Below, one piece after another: positions 9,844-18,144 of a DNA stretch of 64,000 bases. Positions within the stretch are counted from its first letter, which is position 1. Each line of letters opens with the position of its first letter. The stretch is taken from positions 248,001 through 312,000 of the forward strand of contig NZ_JBKAHK010000003.1 in the NCBI RefSeq assembly GCF_046298265.1. The letters are read 5' to 3'. Under the pieces are notes generated by a model, which was given only the letters and a program-made list of their open reading frames with translations, was not told where the DNA came from and made no database searches. The DNA comes from Gillisia xinjiangensis. GTDB lineage: Bacteria; Bacteroidota; Bacteroidia; Flavobacteriales; Flavobacteriaceae. The translations under genes were made by a program, and so were the position numbers.

Positions 9844-10953
9844 TCAGGAATGACCAGTTTTAATGTATTGGGAAGGAAGGATTCCGAAGGTTTCCTGAAA
9901 ACATTTGGAAAAATAAGCGGGACTATTGAATCCTGTCTCAAATGCTACTTCAGAAATATTCATGTTTTTTTTATTTAAAAGGTTCAATGACTTGCAGAGC
10001 CTGTAATCTTTTAAATAACTATGTATAGATTTTCCGGTCAAGGCAACTGTTTTCCGGTAAAGCCTGGATTTACTATATCCAAAATACCGAATAAAATCAT
10101 CGGCATTTAAACAAGTTCTGCTCCATTCTTTTTCAGTAAAATCTATCAGATCCTTTAAAAATTTTTCTTCCAATTGTGTCAAGGCGACTACATTCTTGGA
10201 TAAAAAAGGAGTATTCATATTTTCACTTTCATACAAATCTTTAACTTCAGAGGATAGAACCACCGTTCCTTTAACAAGTTCAAAAAAAGAACAGGCTGCT
10301 TTTATCGTATCTTCAAAAAAACCATCCTTTTCGTCCACAGGCACTCCGGAATTTAAACCAATGTGTAGTTTTATAAGAGAACTATATTTTCTTCCGGGGC
10401 CTTTTTCAAATTCAGAATGAATTTTTAATGCACAAGATACTGCATTGGTAACCGAATCAAAGGAGACTAAAGCGTGATCATGATTTTGTTTTACAAGTCT
10501 TCCATTATATAAATTTATGCTTTCTACAATAGTTGATTGATATCCTGCAATAATTGATTTCACCTTTTTATCCAGGGTTTTCTTTAAGGAAAAAGGTTTT
10601 ATTCCCACAACCATAATAGTACGAAAGGCGGGATCGTTAATTATATTCAAGGCTGTTTTTTGCGATTTTTCAGGATCTTCAATGCGTCCTAAGAAAGATT
10701 CAACAACAGCGTTATCAACTTCTATTATTCTATTGGGAACTTCCCCATGAGCCTGATCGTGCATTTCTTTTAGGGCGGCTTTATTAGGAGCCTCTACTAA
10801 ACAAAAAGCAGTTTTTCTTTTCTCATCAAACCAATATGTTAAGCCCTTACAGTTAAACTTGTGCTGTATTTTTAAATCCTTTTGGTGTAAGTCTGCTACT
10901 ATTTCAGCAGTTACATCCTTAGAAACATCGTGACGGTCCATGTATAAAGGCAT
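9844..10953 (-). CDS. Three-domain regulator: DUF4242, cyclase-like, AraC HTH
   Basis: This 369-residue protein joins three parts. Residues 1-85 (MPLYMDRHDVSKDVTAEIV ... GLTYWFDEKRKTAFCLVEAP) match the DUF4242/SCO4226-like small ferredoxin-fold domain, which carries metal-binding His/Cys. Residues 115-250 (TIMVVGIKPF ... DHALVSFDSVTNAVSCALKI ... LHIGLNSGVPV) follow the class III adenylate/guanylate cyclase layout, but without the metal-binding aspartates expected for catalysis. Residues 275-369 are an AraC-family DNA-binding domain (ISEVAFETGFNSPAYFSKCF, then FGILPSQY). It probably controls the cupin and oxidoreductase genes downstream on the same strand. The function of the first two domains as sensors is inference. 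Confidence 0.85.
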   Translation of the reverse strand: MPLYMDRHDVSKDVTAEIVADLHQKDLKIQHKFNCKGLTYWFDEKRKTAFCLVEAPNKAALKEMHDQAHGEVPNRIIEVDNAVVESFLGRIEDPEKSQKTALNIINDPAFRTIMVVGIKPFSLKKTLDKKVKSIIAGYQSTIVESINLYNGRLVKQNHDHALVSFDSVTNAVSCALKIHSEFEKGPGRKYSSLIKLHIGLNSGVPVDEKDGFFEDTIKAACSFFELVKGTVVLSSEVKDLYESENMNTPFLSKNVVALTQLEEKFLKDLIDFTEKEWSRTCLNADDFIRYFGYSKSRLYRKTVALTGKSIHSYLKDYRLCKSLNLLNKKNMNISEVAFETGFNSPAYFSKCFQETFGILPSQYIKTGHS

Positions 10954-11209
10954 GATGTATAATTTTAGAATTGATTTTTTAAATTTTTAAATATTTACAG
11001 GGTTGTTATATTTTATTTGCCTTGGTATTTATATAAAAAACACCCCATACATCACTCCTCCCATACTCAAAATAAACGCACTTTAAGAGAACGCCATAAT
11101 TACCTATTATTTTAATCTGAAAAAAGCTAATACTAAAAGTACCTATTATTTTTTAAATAAATTAGATATTAAAATTTTTAAATCACATAACTATCATAAT
11201 ATCAAATAA
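10954..11209. other. AT-rich intergenic DNA
   Basis: There is no gene. Two near-repeats, TACCTATTATTTTAATCTGA at about 11101 and TACCTATTATTTTTTAAATA at about 11141, share TACCTATTATTTT. The region is the upstream side of the AraC-type regulator gene and probably holds its promoter. Confidence 0.35.
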
Positions 11210-11472
11210 TTATATTTCCATTACAACAACAAATGGGTAATGGTCATGGTTTCTCATTTCCCTTATTAAGTCATCTGTTAAGGTTCTTCCGTTTTCCTGT
11301 TTGTGAAAGAAGCAGTCTGGCCAGCAAGAGTAGATATAAAATGTTTGATGGTAATACCATAAGAGCAACCTACACCTTTCAAAATATGTAGCAGATTAAA
11401 AAATTGGTCTAAAAAGTATTTCGGTACCCAATCAATTATTTCCAATTTTCTTACTTCGATTAACTGGAGCAC
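11210..11472 (-). pseudogene. Possible frameshifted gene remnant
   Basis: The minus strand reads MLQLIEVRKLEIIDWVPKYF from 11472 and stops at 11278 after NRKTEEP. A shift of frame near 11300 continues the coding look as ENGRTLTDDLIREM, then RNHDHYPFVVVMEI, ending at TAA 11210-11212. The two parts together would give a protein of about 87 residues. I do not recognise the family. It lies on the chromosomal side of the island boundary. Confidence 0.3.
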
Positions 11473-11769
11473 TAGTGCATTTATTCTTAAGCATATGAAT
11501 GTTCCATGGATTTGTTGCCTGAGAAATCCTCGTAGCCCCTGCCCATTTTATTAACCAAAGCTTGTTTTAGAGAAAGTTTTTCCATTTTCTTTCAGTAGTG
11601 TCCGGGTGATGAATTTGGAAATATTTGTACCAAGTTGGAGGCTCAAAATCTTGATCTTTCCGTACAAATAATTAAAGCAGAGCTAGACTAAGGGGGGAGT
11701 AATTTTAGTCTATATGGTAAATATTATTTTTCATATAAAACCTATGCAAACATATGCCCCTAAAAATGA
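11473..11769. other. Intergenic region left of the island
   Basis: There is no gene. The sequence AGTGTCCGGGTGATGA near 11597 resembles the outer end of some insertion sequences, but no matching inverted end or transposase was found, so nothing is called. Before integration of the island this DNA lay directly downstream of the tRNA-Ser gene. Confidence 0.35.
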
Positions 11770-11802
11770 AAAGCCCCGTAAACAGCACGTTTACGGGGCT
11801 TT
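11770..11802 (-). terminator. Ancestral tRNA-Ser terminator left behind at the island edge
   Basis: A perfect 14-base stem (AAAGCCCCGTAAAC / GTTTACGGGGCTTT) with a five-base loop touches the left attachment core. On the minus strand it is followed by a T-rich tract. It has the same position relative to the attachment core as the hairpin beside the present tRNA-Ser gene (39723-39759). The simplest reading is that this was the terminator of the tRNA-Ser gene before insertion. Confidence 0.7.
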
Positions 11803-11819
11803 AAGCGGAGAAAGAGGGA
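11803..11819. repeat. Left attachment site core (attL), 17 bp
   Basis: AAGCGGAGAAAGAGGGA is identical to 39764-39780, which is the 3' end of the tRNA-Ser gene plus three flanking bases. The repeats are direct and enclose an integrase gene 210 bases inside, the signature of site-specific integration into a tRNA gene. Confidence 0.88.
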
Positions 11820-11955
11820 ACGTAATGACCTCATTACCTGTTGAATGCCCGGTACCATAAATACTAAAAAACTTCCCAACTATACTGATATGACGCTATA
11901 TTAGGGAGGTTTCAATAAACCGATAAGATGTGATAAGATGAAACCAAATGAGATT

Positions 11956-11981
11956 TTCTTCGGTACAAGTAACGGTACAAG
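11956..11981. repeat. Putative integrase arm site, left end
   Basis: The sequence around CGGTACAAGTAACGGTACAA contains CGGTACAA twice, 12 bases apart. A related copy (CGGTACAAATTACGGACAAA) lies at 39686-39711 near the other end, in the same orientation. Repeats just inside both ends of an integrated element fit arm-type binding sites of a tyrosine recombinase. A TAGATTTG -7-like box at 11994-12001 lies just downstream, so binding here could also repress the integrase gene. Confidence 0.5.
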
Positions 11982-12028
11982 TTTTTATTTCCATAGATTT
12001 GATGAAATAAGACTAAAACCTTCAGAAA

Positions 12029-13321
12029 ATGGCTTCAGTAAAATTTCATGTCCGTGGAAAACGTAACCCTTCGAAAATAACCGCAAGATTAATTTTGGAC
12101 AAGGCTTCTGATTTTCGAATAGCTACTCCCCTTCTTATAAATCCTGATTATTTTAATAATAAAAGCGGTAAGGTTCGACAGATTGCTGAGTTTACGGATA
12201 AGCAAAATATGCAAGACCAATTAGAGGATCTAAAACGGCACTTAATTGATAAAGTTAATGAAGCAGTCAGAGAAGGTGAATACATTAATTCTGATTGGTT
12301 GAAAGAATGTGTTGATAATCACTTTAATGTCGTGGTGAAAACAGATTACAATCTTCTAATCAATTACTGTAAACATTATGTAGAAAAACTCAAATTAAAA
12401 ACCAACGAAAGAACCGGAGAGTTAGGTGCTTCTCGTGCGACAATAATAAAATATAACACCATTACCACTAAACTTGATCGTTTCCAAAAATATAAGCGCA
12501 AAACCTACCGTCTAGTAGATGTAAATCTTAAATTTAGGAACGAATTTCTTCAATACCTCTTAGAAGTAGACACGCTTGCCAGAAACACTGCAGGTAGGTA
12601 CATAAAATTCCTAAAGACGATATGCCTTGACGCTCAACGCAGCGGATTTAAGGTGAATCAGGAATTAGCTAGTATAAAAGGTTTTAAAGTGGAAGTAAAA
12701 AAGATATATCTAAATTTTGCCGAGATTGAACAAATAGCCAGTACAGAGTTTAAAGATGAAAAATTAGAGAGCGCCCGTGACTGGTTGATTATGGGCTGCT
12801 ACATTGGCCAAAGGGTAGGAGATCTCTTGACCTTAACAAAAGATAGCATCAAGCAGCATAAAGGAAGAAACTTTATTGAATTGGTTCAACAAAAAACAAA
12901 GAAGAAGGTAACTATTCTAGTTCATCCAAAAGTTCAGAAAATCCTCGAAAAAAACAACGGAGAGTTTCCAATGGTTTATAGCAAGAATATATCCAGCACA
13001 AAGGCCAAATTCAATTTATATATTAAGGACGTCTGTTTCGATGCAGGTCTTACAGAAGTCATTTCCGGTTCTAGGATAAATGCGGACACCAATCGGAAAG
13101 AGGAGGGAGAATTTCCCAAATTCCAACTCATTACTTCTCATATTTGTCGCAGATCTTTTGCAACTAATCATTATGGTGATATACCCACACCTTACCTACT
13201 AAACATAACCGGGCATAGCACAGAGAAAGAGTTTTTGAATTACATAGGTAAGACCTCAATTGATTACGCGGATCAAATGGCAGCCTATTGGGATGAGCAA
13301 ATCCTAAAACAGAATATTTAA
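12029..13321 (+). CDS. Tyrosine recombinase / integrase of the island
   Basis: This 430-residue integrase is of the Bacteroidota phage-integrase type. It has an N-terminal arm-binding domain (MASVKFHVRGKRNPSKITAR), a SAM-like core-binding domain (about 105-210) and a catalytic domain from about 225. Visible active-site elements are the first Arg in GCYIGQRVGDLLTL, a Lys in a QQKTKKKVTI turn, HICRRSFATNHY (His-x-x-Arg), the GHS motif and the Tyr nucleophile in FLNYIGKTSIDY. It lies immediately inside attL and reads away from it. It should integrate and excise the island at the 3' end of tRNA-Ser. Confidence 0.92.
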   Translation: MASVKFHVRGKRNPSKITARLILDKASDFRIATPLLINPDYFNNKSGKVRQIAEFTDKQNMQDQLEDLKRHLIDKVNEAVREGEYINSDWLKECVDNHFNVVVKTDYNLLINYCKHYVEKLKLKTNERTGELGASRATIIKYNTITTKLDRFQKYKRKTYRLVDVNLKFRNEFLQYLLEVDTLARNTAGRYIKFLKTICLDAQRSGFKVNQELASIKGFKVEVKKIYLNFAEIEQIASTEFKDEKLESARDWLIMGCYIGQRVGDLLTLTKDSIKQHKGRNFIELVQQKTKKKVTILVHPKVQKILEKNNGEFPMVYSKNISSTKAKFNLYIKDVCFDAGLTEVISGSRINADTNRKEEGEFPKFQLITSHICRRSFATNHYGDIPTPYLLNITGHSTEKEFLNYIGKTSIDYADQMAAYWDEQILKQNI

Positions 13322-13364
13322 CCTCTCACCATCCTATTAAATCAAAATTAAAAGCAAACTCCGA

Positions 13365-14390
13365 ATGAAAAGTTATCAAGATCTAATCCAATATTTTGAA
13401 ATTAATAATAGTCAATCTTATTATGAGAATATTAAATTATGGGATATTGAAACAGAATATGAAATATGGCATAATCAGTTTTCAGAGTTTTTCCATGAAA
13501 TTTATTATTTCGATACTCTAAATATGCTTGAAGATATTATAGCTTTCGATATATCTTCTCATCAAAATGAGATTTCATTTTATACAAATTACCGTAGACT
13601 AGAAGAATATTGTCATCAAGAGATAATGAAATTGAGGGAGCAATATTTAAAAAATCCATTTTCCCAGTTTATTTCAGTAAATAATTTTCATTCTGAAATT
13701 TATTCAAAAGATGTCTACGAAAGGATTTTTAGTTGGTATTATAATAATAATGGAAATATACTCAAAGATTGGTATTATAAATATTCAACAAAAATCGAGA
13801 ATGGAATCTCTTTTCATGATTTAGAGGATTTGGAAAATAATAAAACCTTCGAGGAAATTAACAGCGAACTTTCAGAATTCGCAATGGATCCAGGCCACTA
13901 CAAGTCTAAAAATGTATTTCACCTTCAAAAGTTTTATGATCTTTTTGAACCAAAAATGGATGAGTTATTTGAATTACTCCAAATCCTGTCTAAGATTAAA
14001 ATTTATAAAATTACATTAGAAGCTGAATCTTTCAAGTCCAATAAAATCACCACCCTCATAGAAAGGAGCCAAGAACCACCACTAGAACTGAATAAATATC
14101 CTTTAGTTTTTTCCTCAAAACTTTCTTTTAATTTTTTTATGTACTGCATGAGCAAATACAAAAATGAAAGAGTTAAGCCACCATTGTTCGCCAAGTATTA
14201 CCTTCTTTTCAAAGAGGAAAATTATATTATTGGCCATAAACTTGAATCATTTATAGATTTTGTTGAGATTGAATTTCACTTGAAGCCAAGCCGACCTAGG
14301 CCTGATAAAAGCTTACATCCGGAATGTGAGGAATTTGATAACTATAAAGATAACTTTCTAAAAGTGAACGGCATAGTTGATTTTAAATAA
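13365..14390 (+). CDS. Unknown island protein, 341 aa
   Basis: I do not recognise this family. The protein is hydrophilic, rich in Tyr, Phe, Asn and Glu, predicted mainly helical, with no signal peptide or membrane helix. It begins 43 bases after the integrase gene on the same strand and is clearly AT-rich. The C terminus has a Pro/Arg cluster (LKPSRPRPDKSLHPECEEF). Proteins in this position of Bacteroidota islands are often accessory recombination or regulatory proteins, but nothing in the sequence proves that here. Confidence 0.7.
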   Translation: MKSYQDLIQYFEINNSQSYYENIKLWDIETEYEIWHNQFSEFFHEIYYFDTLNMLEDIIAFDISSHQNEISFYTNYRRLEEYCHQEIMKLREQYLKNPFSQFISVNNFHSEIYSKDVYERIFSWYYNNNGNILKDWYYKYSTKIENGISFHDLEDLENNKTFEEINSELSEFAMDPGHYKSKNVFHLQKFYDLFEPKMDELFELLQILSKIKIYKITLEAESFKSNKITTLIERSQEPPLELNKYPLVFSSKLSFNFFMYCMSKYKNERVKPPLFAKYYLLFKEENYIIGHKLESFIDFVEIEFHLKPSRPRPDKSLHPECEEFDNYKDNFLKVNGIVDFK

Positions 14391-14427
14391 TCTCCATTTC
14401 ACCTGAATATACCTCCCTAATGCATAG

Positions 14428-14456
14428 TGGTCAAAAAATGGTCAAAAAGTGGTCAA
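14428..14456. repeat. Three 11-bp direct repeats (TGGTCAAAAA)
   Basis: TGGTCAAAAA begins at 14428 and 14439, with a third, shortened copy (TGGTCAAGG) at 14450. The spacing is exactly 11 bp, one helical turn, so a protein could bind all three on one face. They lie 68 bases upstream of the Xis-like start codon, suggesting operator or iteron function. Confidence 0.6.
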
Positions 14457-14523
14457 GGGGATCCAGGAAAGAAGCCAAATAAGGCCAATATTGCACCATA
14501 TTAATAAATCAAAAACTATTATT

Positions 14524-14817
14524 ATGGTAAAAAAAGTCATTCAATTTAACGTGGATCCTGAAGATTTTAAAAATGAAATTCTTTCCGGAGTAGCCAAACA
14601 ATTGAAAAATTTCTCGAGGAACTTCAAGCCCCGAGACCCAACAATCTGGATTGGTAGAAAAGAGGCTGCTGAAATCTTAGGAGTTACCTATTCAACATTA
14701 TTAGTTTGGAACAAAAAAGGAATTCTACATCCCTTTAAGGTTGGCAATCGAGTAAGGTATCGTCGAGAGGATATTGAGCAATTACTTCTTCAATCAAATA
14801 AAAAAGCTTCGGAATAG
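14524..14817 (+). CDS. Excisionase-family HTH protein
   Basis: This 97-residue protein carries a MerR/excisionase-type winged helix in its C-terminal half: WIGRKEAAEILGVTYSTLLV, then a short wing (GILHPFKVGNRVRYRREDIE). I chose ATG 14524 (MVKKVIQFNVDPEDF). The longer frame from 14449 would start inside the 11-bp repeats and adds a non-conserved leader. In similar islands this protein directs excision (Xis/RDF) and/or represses the replication genes. The upstream triple repeat is its most obvious candidate binding site. Confidence 0.85.
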   Translation: MVKKVIQFNVDPEDFKNEILSGVAKQLKNFSRNFKPRDPTIWIGRKEAAEILGVTYSTLLVWNKKGILHPFKVGNRVRYRREDIEQLLLQSNKKASE

Positions 14818-14832
14818 GACTTCCGAAGCTTT
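14803..14832 (+). terminator. Hairpin overlapping the stop codon of the HTH gene
   Basis: A 12-base perfect stem (AAAGCTTCGGAA / TTCCGAAGCTTT) encloses the six-base loop TAGGAC, which contains the stop codon. The right side has only a short T run, so it may be a weak terminator or an RNA-stability element. Confidence 0.55.
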
Positions 14833-14876
14833 ACATCTACTATTAATTTTACTACTAAAAATAATTCTTTAAATAT

Positions 14877-15092
14877 ATGCATAATTTAAATAACACAGCG
14901 AAAAATCACACATGCTATCATTGCGGAAGAGATGCCCAATCCTATAAAATTGGAGTTTTTATTAAAAACGCATTAAAAAAACTTCATGAAATGGATAAAC
15001 AGATAGATGCCGTGAATGTTCTTATTCCTTTCAAAAAATTCCTTGATACGCCGCAAAATTTTGCACGTTTAATTTATAATCCCTGGAAATAA
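14877..15092 (+). CDS. CxxC micro-protein, 71 aa
   Basis: This short protein has one CYHCGRD knuckle near residue 15 and a helical C-terminal half. Its stop codon overlaps the start of the primase-helicase gene (TAATG, one shared base), so the two are translationally coupled. The single CxxC pair suggests a half zinc site that would need a partner. It might be a primase accessory or zinc-finger subunit; this is inference from gene order only. Confidence 0.65.
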   Translation: MHNLNNTAKNHTCYHCGRDAQSYKIGVFIKNALKKLHEMDKQIDAVNVLIPFKKFLDTPQNFARLIYNPWK

Positions 15093-16300
15093 TGGCAGAA
15101 TATCTTCGAATTGGTATCACATACTATAAAAAGGTTAAAAAGCCCAAAATATCCGGGGAACTTATAACAGTTATACTGCCTTGGAGCAGACAGGTTATAA
15201 TTGATGATCACGGAAAAGGCTTTCTGGAAGACATTGAAAAATATGAGGGTTTTATAGTGATTCCTTCTCATGTTAATTATCAGCAAGCTATTAATAATTT
15301 TTACAATCGGTATATGGCACTTGATCACGACTTAAACCTCGAGTTTACGGAAGGATCTATTCCTAATACTCTCAATTTTATGAACCACATATTTGGTGAC
15401 CAAATTGAAATAGGACTAGATTATCTTTCTATAATTTGGAAAAAACCCACACAAATTCTTCCTATTCTCTGCCTGGTTAGCAATGACCGGAACACGGGTA
15501 AAACAACATTCTTAAATTGGCTCAATATGATATTTCAGGACAATATGACTATGAATACAAATGAAGACTTTCGGAGCCGCTTTAATGCTGATTGGTCAGA
15601 GAAGCTAATTATAGGTGTTGATGAAGTTCTACTGGACAGGAAAGAAGACAGTGAAAGAATTAAAAACCTTTCAACCACTAAAACAAATAAATTGGAATCA
15701 AAAGGAAAAGATAAACTCCCACATGAATTTTTTGGAAAAATTATTTTATGCTCAAATAATGAAGACAGTTTTATATTACTTGATGATAAAGAAATCCGAT
15801 ATTGGGTTAGAAAAATTTCCACTCTTAATATAGTAGATCCCGATTTAGAAATTAAATTGAAGAAAGAGATACCTTATTTTGTAGCTTACCTTAACTCCCG
15901 GAAAATTAAATCTCCAAATGAAACCCGAATGTGGTTTTCTAAAGAACAAATCCATACTCTGGCTCTGGACAATTTGATTAAGGGAACAAAAGCGAATCTT
16001 GAAAAAGAACTTCTTTCAATTATTGACGACAAAATTGAGGATTTTGAATTAGAGGAAATCAATTTCACAGTGAGTGAACTTAAAGAATTAGTTCGCGGTT
16101 CCTCCTATATTACACCTGAATTCAAGATAAAAGAAATAGTCGAGAAAAATTGGAATTTGATTAGCGATAATAGTAGTTATTATGAGTACTATAAATCAAT
16201 AATTCCCGGAACTAATGATTGGGAAATTTCGCGAAACAATAAAAAAGGAAGATTCTTCACATTTAAGAAGGAGTTTATAAAAGGATTGTTGAATTGTTGA
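15092..16300 (+). CDS. Primase-helicase family replication protein
   Basis: This 402-residue protein has an SF3/D5-like ATPase core. Walker A is CLVSNDRNTGKTTFLNWLNM (about 126-145), Walker B is the acidic strand LIIGVDEVLLDRKED, and a sensor region reads FFGKIILCSNNEDSF. This is the layout of the primase-helicase (DUF5906-like) proteins of Bacteroidota mobile elements. It is expected to unwind, and perhaps prime, at the element's own origin. Candidate origin repeats begin in its last codons and continue to 16492. Confidence 0.85.
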   Translation: MAEYLRIGITYYKKVKKPKISGELITVILPWSRQVIIDDHGKGFLEDIEKYEGFIVIPSHVNYQQAINNFYNRYMALDHDLNLEFTEGSIPNTLNFMNHIFGDQIEIGLDYLSIIWKKPTQILPILCLVSNDRNTGKTTFLNWLNMIFQDNMTMNTNEDFRSRFNADWSEKLIIGVDEVLLDRKEDSERIKNLSTTKTNKLESKGKDKLPHEFFGKIILCSNNEDSFILLDDKEIRYWVRKISTLNIVDPDLEIKLKKEIPYFVAYLNSRKIKSPNETRMWFSKEQIHTLALDNLIKGTKANLEKELLSIIDDKIEDFELEEINFTVSELKELVRGSSYITPEFKIKEIVEKNWNLISDNSSYYEYYKSIIPGTNDWEISRNNKKGRFFTFKKEFIKGLLNC

Positions 16301-16492
16301 AATACCGCATAGAATATTTAAGGTCAAACAATTAGAGCCTTTTTAGAAGCAACAGCAATTCAACATTACTATAAATGATTACAGAATTGCTGTTGTTCAT
16401 TCAAATTTCACCTCTTTTCAAATTGTTGAAATCCTGTTTCCTTGTAATAAGTTAAATTTCATTGAGTTATACTGGAATTCAACATTTCAACA
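16287..16492. repeat. Origin-like cluster of TGTTGAA elements
   Basis: TGTTGAA occurs at 16287-16293, 16295-16301 and 16424-16430. Its inverse TTCAACA occurs at 16359-16365, 16478-16484 and 16486-16492. The outer pairs are mirror images, each with 8-bp spacing. An 11-base inverted repeat (AACAGCAATTC at 16351 / GAATTGCTGTT at 16384) lies in the middle. The position directly after the primase-helicase gene is where small integrative elements often have their origin. Confidence 0.5.
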
Positions 16493-17110
16493 GCTTTCGT
16501 TGACTTATTAATCATTGTAGAATTCAAGAAGGAAAAATTGGATAGAATATATTTATTTTAGAATAAGAACCGCTGCAGGAACGAGTGCAAGATTTAAACT
16601 GGCTGTATGCTTTCGTTTATTGTGGCGGATTCTTTATTTAATCCTACTCTCATAATTAAAATTGATCAAGACATCTTCCATTCATAACTGATGAGCTATT
16701 CCCCCCTAAAAGTTTAAATTTATCCTATATCATTTATAGCAGTTCTAGAGCCGCTGTAGTGTGCTCTATTAGTTCTTACGATGATCTTTCTTCTCAATCA
16801 GTTAGAACAGCTGTAAATCCCGTTAGAACCACCGCTGTTAATCCGGTGTGAAAATATAGTTCCATTGATTAGGTGTTGCGATCTTTCACAACACAAATAC
16901 AGGCATTTCTATTTGAAAAGGCATTGATAGTTCTCTAAATAAAACAAACCTGAAAAGCACAGGTAATCTTCAAAAGTTAGCTCCTGATATAATTAGAATA
17001 CTGAAGCGATTTTTTGTAGATATAAGAACTTTAAAGCACAAATAAAATTAGTTTGACAAAAATGAACTCCCCCATTAATATGCTTAAATAAATCACTTCA
17101 AATGAAGGGA

Positions 17111-17125
17111 GCCGTTGCAACGGCT
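17111..17125. repeat. Single GCCGTTGCAACGGC element
   Basis: GCCGTTGCAACGGCT stands alone about 90 bases left of the first long block. It is a perfect 14-base dyad like the others in the region. Confidence 0.6.
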
Positions 17126-17203
17126 CTTTGCTATTTAGATTAAACCGTTTTTACCTTTTAATCAGATAGTTACAAATAAATTTTTATCAAAATTTTAAAT
17201 TTC

Positions 17204-17352
17204 CCAACGGCTCCGCAACGGGTTCGCAACGGCTATAACAAACTATTTTGATAGCCGTTGCAACGGCTCGCAACGGCTCCTTCTATTTTTGTACAGTTTA
17301 ATCAGTCGAAAAGCCTGTAAACACAGCCGTTGCAACGGCGTTCAACGGCTCG
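17204..17352. repeat. Long repeat block, copy A
   Basis: The block carries two perfect GCCGTTGCAACGGC palindromes (17254-17267 and 17326-17339) and several CAACGGCT half-sites. They are arranged as CCAACGGCTCCGCAACGG, AACAAACTATTTTGATA, palindrome, TTCTATTTTTGTACAGTTT, GTAAACACA, palindrome. Copy B at 17634-17764 follows the same order, so the whole arrangement is duplicated, not only the palindromes. Confidence 0.75.
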
Positions 17353-17633
17353 GTTGGAGTTAAAATCTCCGGGGGTTCGAAACCCAACAACCTGGAAGAA
17401 ATTATGACAGTGTAGAGTCTGTTTTTCCTTCAGCAGAATGGTCCTGTATACCCAATAAACCTCACCCTCAAAACCAGCTTTAGAAACGGCTGCACCTTTG
17501 GGTGTAACGGTAAATTAACGGTGCCGTTCAAATTACTAACCGTGGCCGTAAGAGTTTAATAATGGCCGACGTTCCGACCATTACAAGATTGCAACAGCAA
17601 TCAACGACACCGCTGGAAGCCGTTCCAACGGAT

Positions 17634-17764
17634 CTGCAAAGGGTTCTCAACGGTTTTATTAAACAATTTGTTAGCCGTTGCAACGGCTCCTTCTTTTTTT
17701 GTGCAGTTTCACAAATCCAAAATCCAGTAAACACAGCCGTTGCAACGGCGTACAACGGCTCATT
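17634..17764. repeat. Long repeat block, copy B
   Basis: It aligns along its length with copy A. Palindromes lie at 17674-17687 and 17736-17749, TTCTTTTTTTGTGCAGTTT corresponds to TTCTATTTTTGTACAGTTT, and the shared GTAAACACA precedes the second palindrome. Substitutions lie mostly between the palindromes, which are unchanged, suggesting that the palindromes are under selection or recently converted. Confidence 0.75.
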
Positions 17765-18144
17765 TTTTTGTAATATATTATATTAATTACCACATCCCGA
17801 TAAAGATCATAAGTACCACTATAACGGTAATAAAATTAGTGGAGTATTTTTGCTGGGTTTGGTTTAAAAAAGTAGGATCCCCCACCCTTGCAACCATTTC
17901 AATTTTTATAAAAAGTATACAGTTATTACATGAGCGAAAGTTTTACTTAAGTGGTATATTGTTTTGTTACCATAAGCAAATTCGAATTCCATTTAACTTA
18001 TTTGCTTTTAAAGTCGTAGAAGATTATCTATTCTTACTAGTACAGAATCCCTTTAATGTTGTTAAATTTTTCTAAATTAGGCCTCTAATAACTATCCCTA
18101 CTAGTTCTTAAAAAGAAGTATTTTTAAATCATAATTTTTCAAAT

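Larger units (their letters stand above)
16493..18144. other. Gene-free, repeat-rich region between replication and cargo modules
   Basis: I find no convincing protein gene in about 1.65 kb. Small frames here have no domain pattern. The left part (16560-16860) holds scattered GTTAGAAC pieces. The right part (17.1-17.77 kb) holds two degenerate copies of a block of about 150 bp, built around GCCGTTGCAACGGC. The end (17780-18144) is plain AT-rich DNA that must contain the promoter of the cargo operon. Confidence 0.5.

Noticed and set aside
11590..11620. AGTGTCCGGGTGATGA, resembling an insertion sequence end
   Set aside because: No matching inverted end, transposase or target duplication was found.
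17371..17387. GGGGGTTCGAAACCC, looking like a tRNA T arm
   Set aside because: No acceptor, D or anticodon arm can be built around it. It might be an old att remnant, but there is no support.
17204..17764. Integron attC-like cassette array or CRISPR
   Set aside because: The blocks lack the R/L box order of attC sites, the DNA between them has no gene, no integron integrase is present, and only two long copies exist with unequal spacing, so neither fits.
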